In this document: positions 55,761 to 64,000 of the stretch, one piece after another
Layout of the letters: every line of letters starts with the position of its first letter
How positions within the stretch are numbered: the first letter of the stretch is position 1
Assembly (NCBI GenBank): GCA_947095585.1
Contig: OX352763.1
Coordinates: forward strand, 38,924,010 to 38,988,009
Origin: Nephrocerus scutellatus
Taxonomy: Eukaryota; Arthropoda; Insecta; Diptera; Pipunculidae
Length of the DNA: 64,000 nt
Direction: 5' to 3'
Notes under the pieces: model-generated
What the model saw: the letters and a program-made list of their open reading frames with translations, nothing else
Databases searched by the model: none
Told to the model about the DNA's origin: nothing
Position numbers and translations under genes: made by a program

Positions 55761-57040
55761 CTTCCCATCGCTCTAAGATGTGTTGAGTTTTTATTTGCAA
55801 AATCCATTATGAACTGTAGGATGCCTTAATTTCGTAACAATATGTTTTCCTGCGATATCTTCAAAGGGTTTACAAAAATTCTTAACCTCTGAGAAACCAC
55901 CGCGGAATTAATAATGAGTTTAAAAGGGAAGAGAAACATATTCTCAAATATCGTGCAATAGTATTTGAAAATACTTTTACTAATTTTCTATTCAAAGTGG
56001 TTTTTAAGTTGTTTTTTATAAAGTAGAATATCGTCAAACAAAAATACTCAATATCTGTACCATCCATCTTTGACCAAACAAAAAGTTAACTATGTGAAAG
56101 TTTACGGTAAACTCCTACTCCATACATGGAAACAAAATGATTAAATTCTTTGAAAAAGCACAGAACAGGATCATCTTCAACCGTAATGCATAATTCCTTT
56201 GAACCAGATTAAACAGAAAAAATTTCCCCGTATAGATTTTCTTCGAAAAGGACACACTTTTTTGAATGGAGAAGTAGCTGCCTTCCCCACGGCTAGCGAT
56301 GCAGTCTATGCAGGAAATCATAAAGTTAACTTTTCAAAATACTATAAATGGAAAAAGGACGAATAATGGAAAAAGCAATTTTCTATTGACAGACAGGAGA
56401 AATGACAAACTTTTATTGAGGCGAATGATAAAGTCTGGTCTGGATTGCAAATGGTTCATTAGATAGTTTCACGACGCCGCCATTGGACACTCAAGTACCA
56501 CTTGAACATCCTTTATTGAAAAAGCAATGACCGTAAGGTTGAACAAGAATAACATCGATGATGTTTACCAGACAATATAATCAGGATATACTACGACGCC
56601 ACTCAACGCGCTCTCATTGTAAATATCAATTTGATCTCGAATAAAAAAAAAACTGGACAAAGTACACGAACAACAATACATATTTATGTTTTATCTGAAA
56701 GATTCTTGCTTTTCATTTCAGGCCATATTGGGTGTGAATTTTTCCATCTTACCATTTCTTACCTTAAGTATTCACTATGTTTCATATGTCGTGTGACTTT
56801 CACGCTGTTTTTTTCACTAATAATTATTCTTTTTAAATTCTCCATATTAATTGTTTTTTTTGTTTGTGGGTTCCAAATAGTGGTTTTCAGACGAGCTTGA
56901 GTGGGGAATTGGTAGGGTTTGAGTGGGTCTGGACTTCTTGAGATGGTCATGAAACTAAAATCATATTGTTTCTAAAGACTGGCTTACAAATATCCATATG
57001 GCGGCCTGAGAAGATCCTCTTTATTGTCTTATATAACTTA
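55761..57040. other. No gene recognised; satellite-terminus-like motif at 56826-56850
   Basis: TTTTTAAATTCTCCATATTA at 56831 resembles the reverse complement of the satellite terminus GAAGTTAATATAGAGAATTT. The 89-codon plus frame at 56631-56900 is hydrophobic and AT-driven, with no relative. Confidence 0.4.
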
Positions 57041-57430
57041 CTAGCTGACCCGACAGACGTTGTCCTGTCCAACTTTCAATAAATTTGTTTGTGATCATTT
57101 TGTTAATTTGTGAAGAGCTATTTGAAATGTTAAATTAAAGTAAAATTGAGAAAAAAATGTCAACCAAATGATTTATTTACTTTCATTTAATTTAAATTAA
57201 CATTAATCTCAATGTGTTTAATTTACATTCCGATTGCAACGTCATAGCAAACCAATCGAAACAAAGCAATACATTTTTGTAATTGAAACTACTACTATGA
57301 ACAGATGAGGAAAAATTTAGTACGGTATCAAAAATAATTTTGTATTGCGATTTTTTGTCACATTATTGGTCACATTATTGTGTTACATTTTTAAATTTTG
57401 GGAACTAAGTCATTTTTCAACCAACTTGTA
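57041..57430 (-). mobile_element. Helitron-like 3' end (minus strand)
   Basis: Read on the minus strand it ends GGACAACGTCTGTCGGGTCA then GCTAG followed by T at 57041. GACAACGTCTGTC can fold (GACA/TGTC stem with a CG-containing loop), as expected just before a Helitron CTRR end. The body toward 57430 is AT-rich without coding sequence, and the 5' limit is a guess. Confidence 0.45.
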
Positions 57431-57435
57431 TGAAA

Positions 57436-57985
57436 TTCGGTATGGTCTTCTGGGAGGTCTCTTGAGGGTTTGTTGACGGTTTTAAGCATCTTTTGAGGGT
57501 CTTTTTCGGGTATTTGGGGTTCTTTTGTAGGTCTTTTGGGGGTCTTTTGAGGGTCTCTTGGAAGTCTTATGAGGGTCTTTTGGGAGTCTTTTGGGGAGTC
57601 TTTTGAGAGTTTTTTTACAGTTTTAAAGTGGTCTTTTGGGGTTTATTGATAGTTTTAAGCATCTTTTGAATGTCTTTTTGGGGTCTTTTAAGGAAGCTTT
57701 TGAGGGTTTTTTGGAGGGTTTTGTAGGTCTTTTGTGGGTTTTTGAGGGTCTTTTGGTGGTCTTTTGAGGGTTTTTGTAAGGTCTTTTAGGGAGTCTTTTG
57801 AGGGTCCGTTGTTGCGTTTTTATGGTAAATTGTGGGTCTTTTAGGAGTCATTTGATGATCATTTGAGGGTTTTTTTGGGGGTCCTTTGAGGGTCTTTTAA
57901 TGATTTATTGTATGGTAATTCTTTTGAGGGTCTTTCGGAGGTCTTTTTCTGATTCCTTTAGTAGTTTTGGGGGTCCGCGCGTAAA
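57436..57985 (-). repeat. Degenerate minisatellite, GAGGGTCTTTTGG-type units
   Basis: About 550 bp of 12-15 base units such as GGGTCTTTTGAGGGTCTTTT, GGAGTCTTTTGGGGAGTCTT and AGGGTTTTTTGG. On the minus strand these read CCCTCAAAAGACC, close to the CCCTCAAGACC units at 10797-11675. Open frames at 57897-58118 lie at its edge and are not genes. Confidence 0.85.
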
Positions 57986-58575
57986 AGGTACGCGCACTGC
58001 TTTTTATTTGTTTTGTTGTCTGCCGCGTGAACGAAAAAAGCTGATTGATTTTCGTGCTGGAACAGGCAACATACAGGAACAGGTATTTTTTTAATTTAGG
58101 CTGGAATGCATTTTTCAAAAAATTACAATTTATCGGTTTCCAAATTTTCCTACTCTCTTTTGTAATTTACCCGAATTTTCTTTTCCTAACAATATCTCCG
58201 GGAGCATGTCGAACAAAATAAAAAAGAATCAACCAAATATGTCGTTCCTATTGTCAGTTATGATCGAGAGTGCATAAAAAAAATTATAAATTTTGCAGTT
58301 TGTCCGAATTTTTTGACTTTTCTTGGTTTTTTTCCTTTTTTCATTCCATTATCTTTCTTTCCCAGGACCATAATAAACAAAACAAAAAAATAATTACGCA
58401 TATCCATCGTTCGAGTCGTGAGTTATGGGTGTGCTGCACTGTTCGCTGCACTGTTCGCTCCGCTGCTGTATGTCCTTTGTTATGTAGGAGCATCACGCCA
58501 TATATCGGAATTATAATGACTGTGTGCTATGTTCTGCGCTGCTTTCTGTGCGTTTTGTACGTACTACAGCTGCCC
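57986..58575. other. Helitron-like body or unassigned
   Basis: TGTTCGCTGCACTGTTCGCT at 58438 and a similar GTTCGCCGCGCTACTTTC at 59176 suggest that this stretch belongs to the same family as the next element. No coding sequence of known type. Confidence 0.35.
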
Positions 58576-58640
58576 ATAAGATGGTAAGAGGAAGGCATGA
58601 GTTCATGTATGCAGGTAGCAAAGCGCCCTGGAACATCTAG
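58576..58640 (+). mobile_element. Helitron-like 3' end
   Basis: GGCATGAGTTCATGTATGCA, GGTAGCAAAGCGCCCTGGAA and CATCTAG, with CTAG at 58637-58640 directly followed by the next 5' end. The 5' limit of this element lies upstream and was not found. Confidence 0.6.
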
Positions 58641-59359
58641 TCTTAATATATAAAAATGGTGTCTGCAATGATTGGGATAGCCTTTCTCAGGAACCAGACA
58701 TAACAGGAAGTTGAAATTTTCACCATAGATTAGAATTTTAGCGGTTTTGGTTTTTGTTTTGGTTTGAACTCGCTAGGTGGCGCTGTTGTCAAAATAAACG
58801 GTTTTTTTGTTTCTCAGCAACGAAGCATCTTAGGAACTTCAGATTTAAACCATAGGTTTGTTTCATTTATTGCTATTTGGGTTTTTGTGAAATTCGGACC
58901 CGATAGGTGGCCCTGTTTTCAAGATAGTAGGTGGTAATATCGCTATTTTTGACATTTATTTAGTTTCATTACAGCACGCGCAAGAATACATCGTCGGACA
59001 CAAAATTAAAAATAAAATTTAAAAAGATTTAAAGAGTTAATATTGATTTGTATGTAGGAGGTAATCTTCGAAACTACTGGACGGATTTCAAAATACTTTC
59101 ACCAGTATTTAGAACGGACTTTCACGGTCGACGAAAAAATGTTCGAGCGAATGCGTTGACCGTGTGCTGAACTGTTCGCCGCGCTACTTTCTAAGCTCGG
59201 TTTTTTACGTAGTATGGCTGCCCATTAAAAAGTCTAAGACTATGAGCCTAGTGCGTATTACTCTATGGTTATAAGTTACAGTGCACCCCCCACCAAGCGA
59301 TCGTAAGAGAAAGACGTGGGTTCATGTCTGCGGGTAGCAAAGCGCCTGGGAACATCTAG
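58641..59359 (+). mobile_element. Helitron-like element between two head-to-tail junctions
   Basis: Starts TCTTAATATATAAAAATGG at 58641 and ends GCGGGTAGCAAAGCGCCTGG then GAACATCTAG with CTAG at 59356-59359; the next base again begins a 5' motif (TCTTATATAAAAAAAAAGC). 719 bp, no coding sequence. The stretch at 59040-59160 (GGAGGTAATCTTCGAAACTA, TATTTAGAACGGACTTTCAC) recurs at 61299-61370. Confidence 0.65.
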
Positions 59360-61258
59360 TCTTATATAAAAAAAAAGCTAGCAAGAACCAGAACACTTTG
59401 GTAGTTTCCCTTATAAAAAAATCATTATGTAACAAGTACATGTAGGTACATAATGCTTTAAAATGCAATAAATTTAACTGCACTGTAAAAATGCTTGTTC
59501 TAATTTTGGAAAAGATGCTTCTACTATTTATCTACACACGACGATGTCAAGTGTTTTCGTAATAATATACTTAAAAGCTGTTAGGATTCCCCGATGTACA
59601 TTATCGCACAAAAGCATATTTAAGCAACCCAAAGACGAATTCGTTAGCAGGCTTAACAAATTAAACAGGACCCGCGTTCCGCACCAACAGTAGTGTCTCA
59701 CTGGAAATTAAAACCCGAATTGCAATCAATTGGATCAACTGCAATAGATTGTTGCATTCCGCCTCTATGGCGATCACTGAGAAAGAATAATTCTTTAAGC
59801 GTCAAAAGCAATCACTTCGTATATGTGTTCATTTCTGCCAACAGCGTTTGTCACACAAAATATGACAAACGTACCATTCGGCAAACAGCCCATACCATAA
59901 CCAGTAGTTGTGAATCGTTCCGTATAAAAACCAAAACCAAACAAACTTCCATTTTTTCATTCAAGTGAATATAATGTTCGCATTTATCTCGGAGTAAAAC
60001 GATAGGACCAGTAATGTAATCAAAAAGTATTCGAAAATTTATAGCCGCTGGTGCTTTATTTACCAAAATGAGTAAGCTCGTAAAGTAGCGCCATTTTGGC
60101 TGAGGCAGACTAAAACAATGAACGATGCAATCGATTTTAAATGCAATCAGCGCTTAGCTTTTCACTTCGCAGACCAATTAGATTTAGTGGTTCCGTTCGA
60201 TGACATATTAATTGCATTCGACAATTCAATGCAACTCTCTGTTAGCCCCTTGTTATTACGGTTGTTGCAAGTGTTCTTTCTTAATTGCCTCAGATCAGTG
60301 TGTATATTATATGCTTATCCTTAAGTATTTAATCCCTAATTAATTTATTTTTATACCAACAGGAACTTCGTGGTACCTTTAAGATAATAAATAATTTTTG
60401 CAAAAAATTAGCAAGGATGTGTTTATTGACCCGATTCTTGGGCAATGTACTGCACATGGGTCCTTGTCGTTATTTGACCTTAATAGCAATTATTTAGAGA
60501 AGATTTTTCGAAGGTTTTTCTTGGACGATTTTCAAAAGACCAAGATGTGACGAGTTTCACAAGTAACTTAATTTGACCACGAGCACGAATGCCAATCTGC
60601 CATTCATTTGTTAGAGTGAGTAAAAACTTCATTGAATAAAGTACCCAGTCCCGGAAGTGAGTTAATTTTAAAGGATCCTAGATTCTCACAAATTCGTTTT
60701 TAAATAAATTTATATGAAAAAAATTTTCTTGTCTGGACACAAATTAACACGCATTGGATATACTTATCGCACATTCATTCTCACGTTTGCAATTTTGCAC
60801 TTCATTCCGTCGTTTTGTCTGTTCTGGATATGCCCGAGTATCTTTTATTTACTTTTCAGCAGTAAGCGTAGCCTAGATTCATTTCCGAATGGTTACGACT
60901 GCTATTGGTTTCCACTTTATAGTCTCATCGACTGACAAAGGGAATATCACAATAACCTGCACGTTCCATAAGGACGTTTATTTCGGTGACACACTTGGAT
61001 TTGTGGTATCTGCAATCTCCGCAATTGGTTTTGGTTGGTAATGATCATCATTTTATTTAAGTAAACGCAATGGAATAATGGAGAATCAGATTTAAACACA
61101 TTATGTCAGAATCCATCGGTATACATATGTGCATAACTCAACCAACTCTTGATGTGACTGGGGACTGGAATTCTGTGTGGTGGAGGTACGTAATTAGCGA
61201 TTAAGAAAAAATCGTTTATATCAAAAATTGTCTTTTATTTAATTTCCATATATGTACT
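59360..61258. other. Helitron-like 5' start, then no gene recognised
   Basis: The first ~20 bases are the 5' motif of a third tandem element; its 3' end is not seen. Short frames at 59693-59968, 60118-60324 and 60714-60935 have no recognisable relatives. Confidence 0.35.
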
Positions 61259-61667
61259 TCTATACTACTATTATAAAGAGGTAATGTAGGTTTTTGTATA
61301 GGAGGTAATCATCGAAACTACTACACGATTTTAAAAAATCTTTTACCAATATTTAGAATGGACTTTCAGGGTGAGCATAGGTCATATATTTTCCAGTTTA
61401 AATAAAAGAGCGTTTCATGGCGACCAATTTTGTAACTAAATAACTAAAGACGACACTAAAACTCAACTGTCAAAAAATAGACTGCCGATTGAGTTGAAAC
61501 TTTCACAGAATATGCGTCTTCATAAAATCTCGGTACCCACATAGTGCGAATACCATCGAGGTGGTGCTTTGTTTAGGTTTAGGCAATAGAACACCCCTCC
61601 CGTAGTAGTGATGGCAAGGCGGGGATTTATGTGTGCAAGGGGAGCGGAGCACCCGGAAAAGGCTAGT
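61259..61667 (+). mobile_element. Helitron-like non-autonomous element
   Basis: Begins TCTATACTACTATTATAAAG at 61259 and ends CACCCGGAAAAGGCTAG, with CTAG at 61664-61667 followed by T. 409 bp. Shares GGAGGTAATCATCGAAACTA and TATTTAGAATGGACTTTCAG with the element at 58641-59359, so it is the same family with a different 5' start. Confidence 0.6.
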
Positions 61668-63264
61668 TTTTATAGTTTTCTTTAAATTTTAACAAAATAG
61701 GAGTGATTTCTCCAGAATTGGTCTAAATATGTCAAATCTCCAGTCCAGTGAAATTTGATCAAGCAACTTGTTCGTTATCTCCTTCAAGTTTTAAGAAATG
61801 GGCAAGAATGTAAAAAAAAATGCAATACATTTCCCAAACTCATTTTTAATCAACTCAAGTCCTCTCAAAGCCACAGTACGACCACCAAAAACAACAATTA
61901 ACTGTTCTCTACAATTTAAGTTGCAATAATTATTTAAGGATTAAAAGAATGTTCGCTTGCAGTTTGCAGAGACGAGGCCTTTTGGCGTTCATGCATAGTT
62001 TTTACTCAAAACCACAACGAAAGTTGGCTAACCATTTTGGTTAACAATGGAAACGATAAGTAGACAACTACGACCTAACATTTCCCATTTTTCCGCCGAG
62101 AAGAGTCGATTAAGCACACTCCATTGTACTGGAGGGTTTTTTAATGTTGTGTTGAGGTTAAGTGCTACAAGTTTGGCTGTCGACTCTATTAGGTATTTTT
62201 GTGAGGTTTGCAGATAAAACCTGTATATGCCTCATTTGTGGACTCATTAAAGACTCAAACCAACAGAAAATCAAGGAAATAAAATGTTAGTGTTTATACT
62301 CCATGGCACAGTCAGTAACAATAAGTGAAATGTGGTGCTAAAGAATACCTTCAAATATGAGAGTACGTATTTCGGGCTAGTATCAAATAAACGTTGTACA
62401 CATAATAAAAGTGAAACAAAGCAACGTTAGAAAAAAATTATTCTTAAATGATTTTTGTTGTGTTTTGATTCTTTCTGTCTGATAAAATCTGAGTCCAGTT
62501 CTAGAAATGTAGAAATTAAAAAATTGCGATCACAATCAAAACTCGAAACAACCCGAATGTGCCTTGAAGTGCGAGTAATTTGCAAATATCCACAGGGATG
62601 TATAATTAGAAAATTTCCATTTTGTTTTGAATCAAGGACACAGTCGTTTGCCTCCATAAGATTAAGCCAATTAGGTTAAACGATTGTCAGGACGTTTCTT
62701 TTGCTATTTGCCTCCAGTTTGCTTAGCACCAATTAGTGTTACGATGTTGCAAACAAAACACTTGAATACCCACTTAAATACCCAGTACTCGTAGACGACA
62801 TTAATGTGGAATGCTCGTGGTCATTGCATTTGCACAAATTTTAATTTAAATTCAAGCATTGTGTGATGGTGTTTTTGTAAGTGGTTGGAACTGTATATTG
62901 TGAGATCAGTATGAAGTTGTTATTATTTTTAAAGCCATTACCTATCCTTTTCTAATTATTTTTTTATTTTTCCGCTACAATAGTTGACAATAAATCTAGT
63001 AAGTACGTTATTCAAAACATAATAAGGTGCTGAGTTTACGCGCACAACAATATGCAAAAAGACAAAAATAACGTTTAAGGAATGATAACACATCACACCA
63101 CCACAGATGCATTCGACTAAAAAAAGAATCAGTTCTCGTAACTAAATAAAACAACTCGCAAATTATGACTGAAACCCATAGAGTACGTATTCATTCTCGA
63201 TAACCAAAAAAATATATTGTTTACCTAAAGCAAAAAGTTGAACTAAAATTAAGTTAATGGACCA
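61668..63264. other. No gene recognised
   Basis: Short frames overlap on both strands at 62427-62679 without relatives. No repeat recognised. Confidence 0.4.
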
Positions 63265-63267
63265 ATG

Positions 63268-64000
63268 ATGATTTTAGCGTATGGGACTATTCTGTCTGGG
63301 AGGATAGAGGAGAAAACCTTATACGCAGTACTTAACAACTTTATCTCCTTATGGAGCCACTCGCAACCAGATAGACTACGTGTTGATAGACCGCCGCCAC
63401 AAACCGAACCTGATTACGGTACGAACGTACCGATGTGCCAACATCGACTAGGACCCCTATCTTGTTGGTATGGTGCTCCGAGCGCGGATTACATCATCAC
63501 GAAAGACTGCATCCGCGAATCAGATTCGAGTCAACATGGTTGCTCTTTGCAACGAAGAGACCAGAAACAACTACCGTCAAGCGATAGAACTCGCAAAGCA
63601 AAGCGACCAATGCAACAATCTCATAGAACGCGGGCACGCGAAGATGAATATAAGGCGAAAGAAAGCAGCCGGGGAGAAGAATCTCGTCCGTGAACTAGAA
63701 CAGTACATAGAGCAAGGACCGCACCAGGCGCGGAAGTTCTACCAAAGAGTCCGCGGTATGATGGAATATACACCGCGTTGCACATACTGCAAAGAAAAAG
63801 TGGGTAATCTGATCACCTATCTTAAAGGCATCTAAAAGCGATGGGAAGATCACTTTCATGAATTGCTTAATGGGCAGTTAACTGAGGAATTAAAGGCTCC
63901 ACCAATGACCTTAGATATTCTATGGTGCCGCCACCAAGCATAGACAAAGTTAGCAGAGCAAAAAATCGGCTCAAAAATAATAAGGCCTCTGGATCTGAGG
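63268..64000 (+). pseudogene. RTE-B endonuclease end, linker and RT start; cut by window edge
   Basis: Pieces in order, with a frame change near 63470: SHSQPDRLRVDRPPP (63350-63400, the QIDYVLIDRRH block in a shifted frame), DLITVRTYRCANID-like sequence near 63410-63450, then MVLRARITSSRKTASANQIR from 63470 and NMVALCNEETRNNYRQAIEL, KSDQ…RKKAAGEKNL, RKFYQRVRGMMEYTPRCTYC. Past a TAA at 63833 comes KRWEDHFHELLNGQLTEELK, APPMT and LKNNKASGSE at the edge, matching the start of the copy at 41845. The RT should continue to the right of the window. Confidence 0.85.

Noticed and set aside
57897..58118. Lys/Thr-rich minus-strand frame
   Set aside because: It lies on the edge of the minisatellite and reflects its base composition.
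1..64000. A prokaryotic-style defence or biosynthetic gene cluster
   Set aside because: There are no operon-like gene runs or long intact frames; all long frames are eukaryotic transposon proteins or their shadows.

Overview
The window looks like a stretch of repeat-rich intergenic or intronic DNA from an insect nuclear genome, most likely a dipteran and plausibly a tephritid fruit fly. The signs are AT-rich DNA with no long intact host gene, no operons, many decayed non-LTR retrotransposons, mariner-type transposase remnants of the DD41D (rosa-like) kind, Helitron-like non-autonomous elements, a tRNA-derived SINE and a metazoan canonical histone H2A fragment. The species call is inference; the repeat content is read directly from translations and from copy-to-copy comparison within the window.

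Layout. 1-7.2 kb: a DD41D transposase remnant fused to a reverse-oriented RTE fragment (RTE-A) that carries a 5'-truncated H2A gene piece; then Helitron-like elements head to tail, another transposase remnant and a decayed RT. 7.2-14.4 kb: mostly unassigned DNA, a Helitron 3' end, a degenerate CCCTCAAGA-type minisatellite (10.8-11.7 kb) and a jockey-like fragment. 14.4-20.9 kb: a SINE interrupted by an internally deleted DD41D transposon, an RTE-B fragment interrupted by a 184-bp MITE, Helitron ends, RTE endonuclease and jockey pieces. 21.4-24.2 kb: the best preserved retrotransposon (RTE-C), whose reverse transcriptase palm and C-terminal part remain open for 360 codons. 24.9-32.5 kb: a transposase remnant, a full-length SINE with an 11-bp target duplication inside a Helitron-like element, and a satellite array with ~115-bp units. 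32.5-41.3 kb: jockey-like fragments on both strands, SINE, second satellite array, transposase remnant. 41.8-49.1 kb: RTE-B copies, one of them split by a 4.36-kb Loa-like element. 49.2-50.3 kb: a repeat-poor patch with good splice signals, the only place where I can argue for host exons. 50.6-55.8 kb: jockey, RTE-A and RTE-B remnants. 57-61.7 kb: Helitron-like elements again head to tail plus an inverted counterpart of the minisatellite. 63.3-64 kb: an RTE-B copy that runs out of the window.

How the parts relate. There is no pathway here; the window is a record of successive insertions. Order can be read from nesting: Loa-like into RTE-B, MITE into RTE-B, DD41D transposon into SINE, SINE into Helitron-like element, H2A piece into RTE-A. 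All retrotransposon open frames carry stops, frameshifts, deletions or lost catalytic residues, so none looks able to move by itself. I found no convincing novel gene system; the most unusual objects are the H2A fragment replacing about 40 bp inside RTE-A, the repeated head-to-tail Helitron-like junctions, and the dispersed satellite arrays that share one terminal motif.
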